Assembly (NCBI RefSeq): GCF_014170335.1
Contig: NZ_LZZS01000023.1
Span: 32,036-96,035 of the forward strand
DNA from: Achromobacter sp. UMC46
Lineage (GTDB): Bacteria; Pseudomonadota; Gammaproteobacteria; Burkholderiales; Burkholderiaceae_B
Length of the DNA: 64,000 nucleotides
Direction: 5' to 3'
In this document: piece by piece, positions 1 through 9,046 of the stretch
Numbering within the stretch: the first letter of the stretch is position 1
Layout of the letters: each line of letters begins with the position of its first letter
Position numbers and translations under genes: made by a program
The notes under the pieces: model-generated
Databases searched by the model: none
What the model was told of the DNA's origin: nothing
The model's input: only the letters and a program-made list of their open reading frames with translations

Positions 1-603
1 CAACTCCTGGTCGGCGCGTAGCGTGAGGTACGCATTGGCGACTTCGGACACCAGGCTCATCTGCGTGGCGATGCGGATTTCGGCCAGCGCCAGATACGAG
101 GCCAGGGCCTGGTCGCTGAGGCTGCGGATGCGGCCCCAGAGGTCCACCTCCCAGGCGGCCGTCACGCCTGCCACCTCGTAGCGCCGGGCGATACGGGAAG
201 CGCCCGTGGCGTCAAGGTCGGCCGGCACGCGCTCGGCCGCGGCGCTGGCGGCAACGCCCAGGTTCGGCAGCATCTCGGCGCGCTGGATGCGGTACATCGC
301 CTGGGCCGCTTCGACGTTGAGCGCGGCTTTGCGCAGATCCTGGTTGTTGCTCAATGCGATGTCGATCAATTGCAGCAACATCGGGTCACGGAAGAAATCC
401 CGCCACCCGATGTCGGCGGCGGCCGCTTCGCCGGGGGCTGCGGTGGCGGCGGGCCCATAGGCGGCGCCCGATGGATAGGCGGCTTCGATCGGCGCCGCAG
501 GGCGCTCATGCGTCGGCGCCAGTGAGCATCCGGCCAGGGCGGCCGCGAGGGCGAGCGGCGCCAGCGGCTGCGCTTGGCGGGAGCGTGCGAAAAATGTCTT
601 CAT
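1..603 (-). CDS. RND efflux outer-membrane lipoprotein (OprM/NodT family), C-terminus outside window
   Basis: Third gene of the leftward efflux operon; it begins 20 bases after the RND pump stop, and only the first 201 residues lie in the window. The start at 603 opens a lipoprotein signal peptide with lipobox LAGC, followed by a Pro/Ala-rich linker. The segment WRDFFRDPMLLQLIDIALSN and the later AAWEVDLWGR are typical of the OprM/NodT family. Family role: trimeric outer-membrane channel that docks on the fusion protein and lets the pump expel substrate to the medium. The lipobox, family motifs and position agree. The substrate cannot be read from this fragment. Confidence 0.9.
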   Translation of the reverse strand, partial: MKTFFARSRQAQPLAPLALAAALAGCSLAPTHERPAAPIEAAYPSGAAYGPAATAAPGEAAAADIGWRDFFRDPMLLQLIDIALSNNQDLRKAALNVEAAQAMYRIQRAEMLPNLGVAASAAAERVPADLDATGASRIARRYEVAGVTAAWEVDLWGRIRSLSDQALASYLALAEIRIATQMSLVSEVANAYLTLRADQEL

Positions 604-623
604 GTCCAGTATTTTCCTAGCCG

Positions 624-3600
624 TCAGGCGTGCTGGTCGCTTGCGCCGGGGCGGGTTTCAGGGGCGGCGCGACGCAGGGCGAGCTTGCGCACGACGACAT
701 AGAACACAGGCGTCAGCAGCAGGCCGAACAGCGTCACGCCCAGCATGCCGGCGAACACCGCGATGCCCATGGCATGGCGCATCTCGGCGCCGGCGCCGGT
801 GGCCAGCACCAGCGGCACCACGCCGGCGATGAAGGCGAACGAGGTCATCAGGATGGGGCGCAGGCGCAAACGCGCCGCTTCCAGCACTGCCGCCAGCGGG
901 TCAGCGCCTTCGATTTCCTTGGCGCGGGCGAATTCGACGATCAAGATCGCGTTCTTGGCTGCCAGGCCGACCAGCACAACGAAGCCGATTTGCGTGAAGA
1001 TGTTGTTATCGCCACCGGAAACCCAGACGCCGGCGATTGCCGAAAGCAGCGCCATTGGGGCAATCAGCAGCACCGAGAACGGCAGCGACCAGCTGTTGTA
1101 TTGGGCCGCCAGGATCAGGAAGGCCAGAAGCACCGCAAGCGGAAAGATGTACAGCGCCGAATTGCCGGCCTGCTTTTCCTGGAAGACCAGGTCCGTCCAC
1201 TCGTGCGTCATCCCCTCCGGCAATGTCTCGCGAACGATCTTCTCGATCGCGTCCGTGGCTTGGCCCGATGAATAGCCCGGCGCGGGACCTCCACTGATGT
1301 CTGCGGAGGGAAAGCCGTTGTAGTGGACGATACGGTCGGGGCCTGATCCGCGCGTAATGGTCACGAATGCGCTGAGCGGAATCATGTCGCCGGCCGCGTT
1401 GCGCACTTTGAGCAGGCCGATGTCCTCGGCTTGCATGCGAAACGGCGCGTCAGCCTGGGCCATGACCCGATAGGTGCGCCCGAAGCGATTGAAGTCGTTG
1501 ACGTAGAGCGACCCCAGGTTGATTTGCAGCGTCTCGAACACGTCGGTCAGCGACACGCCCAAGGACTTGGCCTTCACGCGGTCGACGTCGACCCCCAATT
1601 GCGGGGCGTTGGTCTGGAAGCTGGCAAGCATGTTCGCCAGCTCGGGAACCTGCATGGCCTTGCCCATGATTTCGCTCTGCGCCTGCGCCAACGCTTCGAA
1701 GCCCAGTCCGGCCCGGTCCTCTATCTGCAGCTTGAAGCCGCCCATGGCGCCCAGTCCCGGCACGGGCGGCGGCGGGAAGATACCGACGAAGCCGTCCGGG
1801 ATCTGGCTGAACTTGCCCATCAGTTTTCCCGCGATGGCGTTGGCCGTCAGCGAGGGATCCCTGCGCTCGTCGAACGGTTTGAGCATGGCGAACATCAGTG
1901 CCGAGTTCGGCACATTCACCGGGCCATTCACTGAGAGTCCCGGGAAGGCCACGACGCTTTCCACCCCGGGCTCGGCCAGCGCGATCCGTGACATCTCCTT
2001 GACGACGGCCTCCGTGCGGTCGAGCGAAGTGCCGCTCGGCAACTGGGCGATGCCCACCAGGAAGTACTTGTCCTGGGCCGGCACGAATCCATTGGGCACC
2101 TGATTGAAGCCCAGCCAGGTCAGGCCCACGAAGCCGGCATACAGCAGCAATACGATGGCGCTGCCGCGCACCGCTCGGCGCACGGCGCCGACGTAGCCGT
2201 TCGAAGCCTTGTCGAAGAAGCGATTGAAGCGCCGGAAGAACCCGCCGAGCATGCTTCCCATCAGGCGCGTGAGCCAATCGGATTTGGCCGCCTCGTGATG
2301 GGGTTTGAGCAGGATGGCGGCGAGCGCCGGGGACAGCGTGAGCGAATTGATGGCCGACAGGACGGTCGAGATGGCGATGGTCAGGGCGAACTGGCGATAG
2401 AACTCGCCTTGCAGGCCCGAGAGGAACGCCGAGGGGATGAACACCGCCGCCAGCACTGACGTAATGGCCAGAATCGGCCCGGTCACCTCGTCCATGGCTT
2501 TCCGGGCGGCCTCCCTGGGGGGCTCGCCCAACGCCATATGGCGTTCCACGTTCTCGACCACCACGATGGCGTCGTCCACCACGATGCCTATCGATAGCAC
2601 GAGGCCGAACAGGGACAGCGTGTTCAGCGAGAAGCCGAACATGTGCATCACGGCGAAGGTGCCCACCAGCGACACCGGCACGGCCACCAGCGGAATGATC
2701 GAGGCGCGCCAGGTCTGCAGGAAGAGCACCACCACGATGACGACCAGGGCGATGGCCTCCAGCAGCGTGACGGCCACGGATTGCAGCGAGGCGCGCACGA
2801 AGACCGTGGGGTCATAGGCGATCCGGTACGCGATGTCCTGCGGGAAGCCCCGTTGAAGGTCCTGCATCTTGGCGCGGACGGCATTGGATACGTCGATGGC
2901 GTTGGCGCCAGGGCTCTGGATGATCTGCAGGGCAGGCGCCGACTCGCCATCGATCAGGCTGCGCAGGGTATAGGCATCGGCGCCCAGGGACACGCGGGCG
3001 ACGTCGCGAAGGCGGGTGACCTGGCCATCGGCGCCCGTCTTCACGACGATTTCGCCGAACTGTTCCACGCTGGCCAGGCGTCCGAGGGTATTGACGGTCA
3101 CTTGGAACGCGGCCGACGTATCCGGCTGCTGCCCCACGGATCCCGCGGCGACCTGCACGTTCTGTTCCCGGAGGGCCGCGACGACATCGCTGGCCGTCAA
3201 CCCGCGCGTGGCGACCTTGGAAGGATCCAGCCAGACGCGCATGGAGTATTCGCCGGCGCCCCAAACCAGGACATCGCCCACGCCGGGCAGGCGCGAGAGT
3301 TCGTCGCGCACCTGCCGGATGGCGAAGTTGGACAGATAGAGCGGGTCGTATCGCTTTTCCGGGGAGACGATGTGCACAACCATCAGTACGTCCGGAGACG
3401 TCTTCTGCGTGACGACGCCGATGCGCTGCACTTCCTCGGGCAGACGCGGCAAGGCGCGCGAGACCCGGTTCTGCACCTGGATCTGCGCCATGTCGGGATC
3501 CGTTCCCTGCTTGAACGCAATGGTGAGCACCATCCGGCCGTCGGTCGCCATCTGGGAATTCATGTAGAGCATTCCCTCGACGCCATTGATCACTTGTTCA

Positions 3601-3800
3601 AGGGGGGCGGCGACGGTGTCGGCGATCACCTCGGGATTGGCGCCGGGGTAGCTCGCCGTAACCTGCACCGTGGGCGGCGTGACGGCGGGGTATTCGCTCA
3701 GCGGCAATTGCCAGAAGGCGATAGCGCCGGCCAGCAGCATGAGCAGGGACAGGACGATGGCGAAGATCGGCCGTGCGATGAAGAAGTGAGGGAACTTCAT
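624..3800 (-). CDS. RND multidrug/metal-inducible efflux pump, HAE1 (AcrB/MexB) family
   Basis: Inner-membrane proton-driven pump of 1058 residues, the usual HAE1 length (about 1030-1060). The start MKFPHFFIARPIF is fixed by an ATGA overlap with the fusion-protein stop; the frame stays open far upstream, but that part is shadow. The N-terminal helix is followed by the pore domain (TASYPGANPEVI, NGVEGMLYMNSQ). The HAE1 signature IGIVVDDAIVVVEN carries the two proton-relay aspartates in TM4, and GLAAKNAILIVEFA is the TM10 segment. Charged TM residues of the VDDAI/AKNAI type mark HAE1 multidrug pumps rather than HME metal pumps. Its MerR-type promoter and the divergent copper ATPase nevertheless suggest metal-linked induction, as for Salmonella GesABC (inference). 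Confidence 0.95.
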   Translation of the reverse strand: MKFPHFFIARPIFAIVLSLLMLLAGAIAFWQLPLSEYPAVTPPTVQVTASYPGANPEVIADTVAAPLEQVINGVEGMLYMNSQMATDGRMVLTIAFKQGTDPDMAQIQVQNRVSRALPRLPEEVQRIGVVTQKTSPDVLMVVHIVSPEKRYDPLYLSNFAIRQVRDELSRLPGVGDVLVWGAGEYSMRVWLDPSKVATRGLTASDVVAALREQNVQVAAGSVGQQPDTSAAFQVTVNTLGRLASVEQFGEIVVKTGADGQVTRLRDVARVSLGADAYTLRSLIDGESAPALQIIQSPGANAIDVSNAVRAKMQDLQRGFPQDIAYRIAYDPTVFVRASLQSVAVTLLEAIALVVIVVVLFLQTWRASIIPLVAVPVSLVGTFAVMHMFGFSLNTLSLFGLVLSIGIVVDDAIVVVENVERHMALGEPPREAARKAMDEVTGPILAITSVLAAVFIPSAFLSGLQGEFYRQFALTIAISTVLSAINSLTLSPALAAILLKPHHEAAKSDWLTRLMGSMLGGFFRRFNRFFDKASNGYVGAVRRAVRGSAIVLLLYAGFVGLTWLGFNQVPNGFVPAQDKYFLVGIAQLPSGTSLDRTEAVVKEMSRIALAEPGVESVVAFPGLSVNGPVNVPNSALMFAMLKPFDERRDPSLTANAIAGKLMGKFSQIPDGFVGIFPPPPVPGLGAMGGFKLQIEDRAGLGFEALAQAQSEIMGKAMQVPELANMLASFQTNAPQLGVDVDRVKAKSLGVSLTDVFETLQINLGSLYVNDFNRFGRTYRVMAQADAPFRMQAEDIGLLKVRNAAGDMIPLSAFVTITRGSGPDRIVHYNGFPSADISGGPAPGYSSGQATDAIEKIVRETLPEGMTHEWTDLVFQEKQAGNSALYIFPLAVLLAFLILAAQYNSWSLPFSVLLIAPMALLSAIAGVWVSGGDNNIFTQIGFVVLVGLAAKNAILIVEFARAKEIEGADPLAAVLEAARLRLRPILMTSFAFIAGVVPLVLATGAGAEMRHAMGIAVFAGMLGVTLFGLLLTPVFYVVVRKLALRRAAPETRPGASDQHA

Positions 3801-5029
3801 TGGCGCGCCTCCGCCGGATCGGCGCCGTCTGCCTGGGCGACTGCCGCGGTGGGCGTCTGGGGCGAGCCCGGGACGGCGGTCTGCTGCATGGGCACCGGGC
3901 GAGGCGTGACCGCCATGCCGGGGCGCACCAGGCCCTTGATGACAATCCTGTCGCCGCGTTGCAAACCGGTATTGATGACGCGCAGCCCTTCCTTCATTTG
4001 ACCCAGCTCGACCGCGCGGTACTGGGCCAGGTTGTCTTGCCCGACGACCAGTACATAGTTTTTCCCTTGGTCCGTGCCAACGGCCTGATCGTCCACCAGG
4101 ATGGCGGGCCGTTCGTCGCCGGTGGCCAGCCTGGCCCGGGCGAACAAGCCCGGCGCCAGTTGGCCATCGGGGTTTGGTATCACGGCGCGGGCGCGGATGG
4201 TGCCGGTGCTGCGATCGATCTGGTTGGCCACGAAGTCGAGCGTGCCTGTGTAGGGAAAGCCCTTGTCCGTGGTCAGCCCCACGGCGACCGGCAGCGGCGC
4301 ATGGCCGCCGCCGGCATCGGGCCGGGCGTGCCTTACGGTGTTGAGGTAGGTCGCCTCGTCTATGTCGAAGTAAACGTGCACGGGGTCGATCGACACGATC
4401 GTGGTCAGCAGCGTGGCGGCGCCCGCCGCGCCGCCGCTGACCAGATTGCCTTCGGTCACCAGCACCCGGTCGACGCGCCCGGAGATCGGCGCGGTGATCC
4501 GCGCGTAGGATAGGTCGAGTCGCGCAGCGGCAACGGCCGCCTTGGCCACCTGCACCTGGGCTTGCCGGGCGTTGCGCGCCGACACGGCATCGTCGTAGCT
4601 TTTGCGCGATACCGCGCCGGTGGACACCAGGCGATGGGAGCGGTCGAAGTCGGCCTGGGCCTGGCCGGCCAGCACTTCCGCCTGGCGCCATTGCGCCGTG
4701 GCGGTATCGAGCGCGACCTGAAACGGGCGCGGATCGATCTGGAACAGTTGTTGTCCCTTGCGGACCAGGCCACCTTCGGGAACGCTGACCGCGTCCACGG
4801 CCCCGCCGACGCGTGAGCGCAGTTCGACGGTCTTCGGCGCCGCCAGGAATCCCGTGAAATCAGTCGACGGCGCGATGGTGCGAACGATGACCTCCGCCAC
4901 GGGCACTTGAGGCCCGGTAGGCGCTACCCGTTTACCTTCGTCTCCCGAGACCTCCCCAGGGATGAATGCGGTGGCTCCGGACGCCGCGATGAGTCCCGCC
5001 AGCATGGCAATCTTGAATTTTCGACGCAT
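3797..5029 (-). CDS. RND efflux periplasmic adaptor (membrane fusion protein, MexA/AcrA family)
   Basis: 410-residue adaptor joining the RND pump to the outer-membrane channel. The start MRRKFKIAMLAGLIAAS is chosen over an in-frame upstream start because it opens a signal peptide and follows a GGAAGGGG ribosome site. The biotinyl-lipoyl-like hairpin includes PEGGLVRKGQQLFQIDPRPF, then an alpha-hairpin (about residues 95-160) and a second lipoyl half (RITAPISGRVDR). A beta-barrel and membrane-proximal domain follow. It overlaps the pump gene by 4 bases (ATGA), so the two are translationally coupled. It is preceded by a 19-bp-spacer promoter (5096-5126). The C-terminal tail is Gln/Pro/Ala rich. 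Confidence 0.94.
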   Translation of the reverse strand: MRRKFKIAMLAGLIAASGATAFIPGEVSGDEGKRVAPTGPQVPVAEVIVRTIAPSTDFTGFLAAPKTVELRSRVGGAVDAVSVPEGGLVRKGQQLFQIDPRPFQVALDTATAQWRQAEVLAGQAQADFDRSHRLVSTGAVSRKSYDDAVSARNARQAQVQVAKAAVAAARLDLSYARITAPISGRVDRVLVTEGNLVSGGAAGAATLLTTIVSIDPVHVYFDIDEATYLNTVRHARPDAGGGHAPLPVAVGLTTDKGFPYTGTLDFVANQIDRSTGTIRARAVIPNPDGQLAPGLFARARLATGDERPAILVDDQAVGTDQGKNYVLVVGQDNLAQYRAVELGQMKEGLRVINTGLQRGDRIVIKGLVRPGMAVTPRPVPMQQTAVPGSPQTPTAAVAQADGADPAEARQ

Positions 5030-5095
5030 GTACAAGCCCCTTCCGTGCAGCAGGGCTTCGGCCCTTCCGAAGCGTCTCTGCCGCATTTTTTCGGA

Positions 5096-5126
5096 AGGTT
5101 AGGGACTGCAACCGTTGGAAGGTCAA
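5096..5126 (-). promoter_or_regulatory. MerR-type promoter for the RND operon
   Basis: On the minus strand, TTGACC (5126-5121) and TAACCT (5101-5096) are separated by exactly 19 bases. That over-long spacer is the hallmark of MerR-family (CueR, GolS, ZntR) activated promoters. The spacer begins TTCCAACGGTTG and holds an imperfect dyad. The -10 lies about 66 bases upstream of the adaptor start codon. No MerR gene lies in the window, so the regulator must be encoded elsewhere. Confidence 0.6.
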
Positions 5127-5153
5127 GGCGTTCGTATGCGCTCGTGTGGCATG

Positions 5154-5184
5154 TTGACTTTACAACCGCTGGAGGCAATAGATT
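5154..5184 (+). promoter_or_regulatory. Second MerR-type promoter, facing the 51-codon ORF
   Basis: TTGACT (5154-5159), a 19-base spacer containing TTACAACCGCTGGAGG, then TAGATT (5179-5184). The spacing and the CAACCGCTGGA core resemble CueR-type operators. It is back-to-back with the RND promoter (27 bases between the -35 boxes) and points at the short ORF at 5251. Confidence 0.45.
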
Positions 5185-5250
5185 GGCGCTGTCGTTTGAA
5201 GGCCGGCACGTATCGCGCCGTCCAATCCCCTTGAAACCATTGGAACCATC

Positions 5251-5406
5251 ATGCAGAAAAAACCCGGCGAAAATTCTCATTCCCACGCGCACACCACGAT
5301 TTCTTCACTTAGTGACAGCGCTTCCTCTGAGGCCTACCGCGCCATCAATGACCGCATGCACGCGGACATGGTGATCGACGCGACGGGCGATGCCGACGTG
5401 GATTGA
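5251..5406 (+). pseudogene. Truncated DUF305/CopM-like metallochaperone remnant (51 codons)
   Basis: A 51-residue reading frame whose second half reads ASSEAYRAINDRMHADMVI and then TGDADVD before TGA. Family knowledge: periplasmic DUF305 proteins carry AY..N..MH.DM....GD.D.DF, followed by the MIPHHQGA motif. Here the frame stops exactly where DF..MIPHHQGA should begin, and there is no signal peptide (the N-terminus is MQKKPGENSHSHAH, His-rich). DUF305 genes often sit beside copper ATPases, which fits the copA neighbour 168 bases downstream. I therefore read it as a decayed copper-chaperone gene. It could instead be a short functional His/Met peptide. Confidence 0.55.
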
Positions 5407-5506
5407 CGGATGCGGAGAAGGCCGGTGGCCTCATTCTTGCACGCCGACGTGTTTTTCACGCCATAGGCGCAAGCCGCGTCCGGAGCGGCGGGGTGGAATC
5501 ATGCGC

Positions 5507-5537
5507 TTGACCTTCCCAAGCTTGGAAGCTTTAACGT
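5507..5537 (+). promoter_or_regulatory. CueR-type promoter of the copper ATPase
   Basis: TTGACC (5507-5512), a 19-base spacer, then TAACGT (5532-5537). The spacer carries the near-perfect dyad CTTCCCAAGCTTGGAAG. This closely resembles the E. coli copA promoter (TTGACCTTCC...GGAAGG...TAACCT). The -10 ends 36 bases before the ATPase start codon. Confidence 0.75.
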
Positions 5538-5573
5538 ATCCCTCATGCCTACTTTGAACTATGGGAGCACGCC

Positions 5574-8057
5574 ATGAGCATGCCAAGTACCCGTGACGCT
5601 CGCGCCTTCGCAGCCACGATAAGCCTGCCTATCGAGGGCATGACCTGCGCAAGCTGCGTTGGCCGGGTCGAGGCCGCCCTGACCAAAGTCGAGGGCGTCG
5701 GCAAGGTGTCCGTGAACCTGGCCACCGAACGCGCGGATATCGTCGCCGTCGGCCCGGTCGATCGCATGGCGTTGATCCAGGCGGTCGAAAAGGTGGGCTA
5801 CGACGTTCCCGCCGGCGCCGTCGAACTGGCGGTCGGAGGCATGACCTGCGCGTCATGCGTGGGCCGCGTCGAGAAAGCGCTGAAGGCGGTGCCCGGCGTC
5901 ACGCAGGCGACGGTGAACCTGGCGACCGAGCGCGCCACTGTGCACGGCTTGGCAGCCCCGCAAGACCTGATCGCGGCCATCGAAAAGGCCGGCTACGAGG
6001 CGCGTCCCGTCGATACCGGCGCGCAAGCCGAAGAAGCTGCCGCGGAAAAGAAGGACGCCGAACGAGCGGAACTCAAGCGTGACCTGATCCTGGCCAGCGT
6101 GCTGGCCTTGCCGGTGTTCGTGCTGGAAATGGGGTCGCACATCATCCCCGGCATGCACGAATGGGTCATGAACACCATCGGCATCCAGGAGAGCTGGTAT
6201 TTACAGTTCGCGCTGACGCTGCTGGTGCTGGCCGTACCGGGCAGGCGTTTCTACCTGAAGGGCTTTCCGGCGCTGGCGCGCCTGGCCCCGGACATGAATT
6301 CGCTGGTCGCGGTCGGTACCGCGGCGGCGTTCGGCTATTCGCTGGTGGCAACTTTTGCCCCGGGGCTGCTGCCGGCTGGGACCGTGAACGTCTATTACGA
6401 GGCGGCCGCCGTCATCGTGGCGCTGATCCTGCTGGGCCGATATTTGGAGGCCCGCGCCAAGGGACGCACCTCCGAGGCCATCAAGCGTCTGGTCGGCCTG
6501 CAGGCCAAGGTCGCGCACGTCTCGCGTGATGGCCGTGTCGTGGACATTCCGATCAGCGACGTCGCCCTGGGCGACATCGTGGAAGTGCGGCCCGGCGAGC
6601 GCGTTCCAGTCGATGGTGAAGTGACCGAAGGCCGCAGCTTCGTGGACGAGTCGATGATCACCGGCGAACCCATCCCCGTCGAGAAGCAGGCAGGCAGCGC
6701 CGTCGTCGGCGGCACCGTTAACCAGAAGGGCGCGCTGACGCTGCGCGCCACCGCCGTGGGCGGGCAGACCATGCTGGCGCAGATCATCCGCCTGGTCGAA
6801 CAGGCCCAAGGTTCCAAGCTGCCGATCCAGGCGGTGGTCGACAAGGTGACGCTGTGGTTCGTGCCGGCGGTGATGGTCGCCGCCGTGCTGACCTTCCTGG
6901 TCTGGCTCGTGTTCGGGCCGTCGCCGGCGCTGACTTTCGCGCTGGTCAATGCCGTGGCGGTGCTGATCATCGCTTGCCCCTGCGCCATGGGTCTGGCGAC
7001 GCCGACCTCCATCATGGTCGGCACCGGCCGGGGCGCCGAGATGGGCGTGCTGTTCCGCAAGGGCGAGGCGCTGCAACTGTTGAAGGATGCCCGGGTGGTG
7101 GCCGTGGACAAGACCGGCACGCTGACGGAAGGCCGCCCGGTCCTGACCGATCTGGAGATCGCTGCGGGCGTCGACCGCAACGACGTGCTGGCGAAGGTGG
7201 CGGCCGTGGAATCGCGGTCAGAGCACCCGATCGCCCGCGCCATCGTCGAGGCCGCCGAGCAAGACGGCATCGCGCTGCCGGTGATGACGGATTTCGAATC
7301 GGTCACGGGCATGGGCGTGCGCGCCACGGTGGGCGGCGCGCGGGTGGAAGTGGGCGCCGACCGCTACATGCGTGAACTGGGCCTGGACGTGGGCGGCTTT
7401 GCGCAAACCGCCGAGCGCCTGGGCGACGAGGGCAAGTCGCCGCTGTATGCCGCGATCGATGGCCGCCTGGCCGCCATCATTGCCGTCGCCGACCCGATCA
7501 AGCCCAGCACGCCCGCGGCCATCGCCGCGTTGCACCAGCTTGGCCTGAAGGTTGCGATGATCACCGGCGACAACGCCCGTACGGCCCAGGCCATCGCCAA
7601 GCAATTGGGCATCGATGAGGTGGTGGCCGAAGTGTTGCCGGAAGGCAAGGTGGACGCTGTGCGCCGGTTGAAGGCAGCGTATGGCCAGATCGCGTTCGTG
7701 GGCGACGGCATCAACGATGCGCCGGCGCTGGCAGAGGCGGACGTGGGCCTGGCCATCGGCACCGGCACCGACGTGGCGGTCGAGTCCGCCGACGTCGTGC
7801 TGATGTCCGGCAACCTGCTGGACGTGCCCAACGCCATCGCGCTGTCGAAAGCCACCATCGGCAATATCCGGCAGAACCTGTTCTGGGCCTTTGCCTACAA
7901 CACGGCGCTGATCCCCGTGGCGGCCGGGGCGTTGTATCCCACCTGGGGCGTACTGCTGTCGCCGGTCTTCGCGGCCGGCGCCATGGCGATGTCGAGCGTG
8001 TTCGTGCTTGGCAATGCGCTGCGCCTGCGCCGTTTCCAGCCGCCTATGGGGCAATGA
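5574..8057 (+). CDS. copA: Cu(I)/Ag(I)/Au-type P1B-ATPase, two HMA domains
   Basis: 827-residue inner-membrane ATPase that exports monovalent coinage-metal ions from the cytosol. Two N-terminal heavy-metal-binding domains each carry [12 protein letters not shown] (about residues 20-80 and 88-150). The metal-selective TM motif CPC is at 468-470 ([12 protein letters not shown]) and the phosphorylated aspartate is D512 in [15 protein letters not shown] (SEHPIARAI), MITGDN and [11 protein letters not shown] are all present, so it looks catalytically complete. The start MSMPSTRD follows GGGAGC. It is preceded by a CueR-type promoter and diverges from the RND operon. Salmonella GolT has the same architecture, so copper and gold cannot be separated by sequence alone. 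Confidence 0.95.
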   Translation: MSMPSTRDARAFAATISLPIEGMTCASCVGRVEAALTKVEGVGKVSVNLATERADIVAVGPVDRMALIQAVEKVGYDVPAGAVELAVGGMTCASCVGRVEKALKAVPGVTQATVNLATERATVHGLAAPQDLIAAIEKAGYEARPVDTGAQAEEAAAEKKDAERAELKRDLILASVLALPVFVLEMGSHIIPGMHEWVMNTIGIQESWYLQFALTLLVLAVPGRRFYLKGFPALARLAPDMNSLVAVGTAAAFGYSLVATFAPGLLPAGTVNVYYEAAAVIVALILLGRYLEARAKGRTSEAIKRLVGLQAKVAHVSRDGRVVDIPISDVALGDIVEVRPGERVPVDGEVTEGRSFVDESMITGEPIPVEKQAGSAVVGGTVNQKGALTLRATAVGGQTMLAQIIRLVEQAQGSKLPIQAVVDKVTLWFVPAVMVAAVLTFLVWLVFGPSPALTFALVNAVAVLIIACPCAMGLATPTSIMVGTGRGAEMGVLFRKGEALQLLKDARVVAVDKTGTLTEGRPVLTDLEIAAGVDRNDVLAKVAAVESRSEHPIARAIVEAAEQDGIALPVMTDFESVTGMGVRATVGGARVEVGADRYMRELGLDVGGFAQTAERLGDEGKSPLYAAIDGRLAAIIAVADPIKPSTPAAIAALHQLGLKVAMITGDNARTAQAIAKQLGIDEVVAEVLPEGKVDAVRRLKAAYGQIAFVGDGINDAPALAEADVGLAIGTGTDVAVESADVVLMSGNLLDVPNAIALSKATIGNIRQNLFWAFAYNTALIPVAAGALYPTWGVLLSPVFAAGAMAMSSVFVLGNALRLRRFQPPMGQ

Positions 8058-8076
8058 GCCCGCGCCAGGCGCGGGC
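8058..8076. terminator. GC hairpin between convergent copA and the hydroxyacid dehydrogenase
   Basis: GCCCGCG, loop CCAGG, CGCGGGC: a perfect 7-bp stem filling the 20-base gap between two convergent stops. There is no clear T-run on either side, so its efficiency is uncertain. Confidence 0.5.
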
Positions 8077-8077
8077 A

Positions 8078-9046
8078 TCAATACCCCAGCGTAGCGTCCG
8101 CGCAAGTGTCCGGGCGTTTGCCGGATTGCACAAGATTCAGGTTTTCCAAGGTTTGCGCGGCGATGGCGGCGGCCGGCGTGCGGGTGGCGATGTGCGGGGT
8201 GACGAGTACGCGCGGGTGGCGCCACAGCGCGTGGTCGGCGGGGAGCGGTTCTTCGGGGGTAGCGTCCAGCGTCGCGTAGGAAAGCTGGCCCGCGTCCAAT
8301 GCATCCAGCAGGGCCTGCGCGTCCAGGTGTTCGCCGCGCCCCGCGTTGACGACATGGGCGCCCTTGGGCAGTTGGGCGAACGTCGCGGCGTTCAGGAACC
8401 CGCGCGTTTCGCCTGTCAGCGGCAGCAAGCACACCAGCGTGTCGGCGTGGGCCAGCAGCGCGGGCAGCCCGTCCGCCCCGTGGTAGCCCGTGATGCCCGC
8501 AGGAAGATCGGGTTTGGGGGTGCGGCTCCAGCCAGAAACGGCATAGCCCAGTGCGGCCAGCGCGCTTGCCGCCTTCATGCCCAGCCGGCCCAGCCCGGCG
8601 ATGGCCACGCGGTGCGCGGAGGGCGGCACGATGGGGCTTTCGCGCCACAGGCCTTGCGCATGGTTGCGGACGTAGTCGGGAAAATGGCGGTGGTGGTTGA
8701 TGACCGCCCAGGTCACGTAGGTGGTCATGCCGTCCGCCATCCCGGTTTCGGCGATGCGGCAGACCGGCACATCGGTCGGGATGGCGGGGTCGGCGTAGAT
8801 GTGGTCCACGCCCGCGCCGATTGATTGGATCAGGCGCAGGTTGGGCAGCGTGCGCAGCAGGCCGGCGGGCGGCAGCCAACAGACGGCCGCGTCGATGTCT
8901 TCGGGCGCACCCAGGTCGTCGGCGGTGCGCCAGGCGATATCGGGGCGCAGCGCCTGGAAGGCGGGCACCAGGTACCGCATGTCAAGCACGCGGCTGAGCA
9001 GGGCGATGCAGGGCGGCCGCACGGAGGAGAGGTGCGGGGCGTTCAT
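8078..9046 (-). CDS. D-2-hydroxyacid dehydrogenase (glyoxylate/hydroxypyruvate reductase A-like)
   Basis: 322-residue NAD(P)-dependent cytosolic oxidoreductase. The Rossmann motif reads VAIAGLGRLGMKAASALAALGY (about 150-172). The catalytic set is visible: Arg in VNAGRGEHLDA, Glu in TPEEPLP, and His in VTPHIATRTP. The ending EPLPADHALWRHPRVLVTPH is very close in style to GhrA. It overlaps the ABC ATPase stop by ATGA and is the last gene of the transporter operon, so it probably reduces or oxidises a 2-keto/2-hydroxy acid derived from the imported compound (inference). The true substrate is not readable from sequence. Confidence 0.85.
   Translation of the reverse strand: MNAPHLSSVRPPCIALLSRVLDMRYLVPAFQALRPDIAWRTADDLGAPEDIDAAVCWLPPAGLLRTLPNLRLIQSIGAGVDHIYADPAIPTDVPVCRIAETGMADGMTTYVTWAVINHHRHFPDYVRNHAQGLWRESPIVPPSAHRVAIAGLGRLGMKAASALAALGYAVSGWSRTPKPDLPAGITGYHGADGLPALLAHADTLVCLLPLTGETRGFLNAATFAQLPKGAHVVNAGRGEHLDAQALLDALDAGQLSYATLDATPEEPLPADHALWRHPRVLVTPHIATRTPAAAIAAQTLENLNLVQSGKRPDTCADATLGY

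Noticed and set aside
2643..4001. Long open frame antisense to the RND pump and adaptor genes (+ strand)
   Set aside because: His/Arg/Gly-rich low-complexity translation, no family motif, fully covered by well-supported minus-strand genes; a usual high-GC antisense artefact.
5030..5573. A MerR-family regulator gene in the metal-resistance gap
   Set aside because: No frame in this gap encodes a MerR helix-turn-helix; only the 51-codon DUF305-like remnant is supported.
7218..8879. 553-codon minus-strand frame across the end of copA and the hydroxyacid dehydrogenase
   Set aside because: It runs antisense to copA and out of frame with the dehydrogenase; both real genes have complete motifs.
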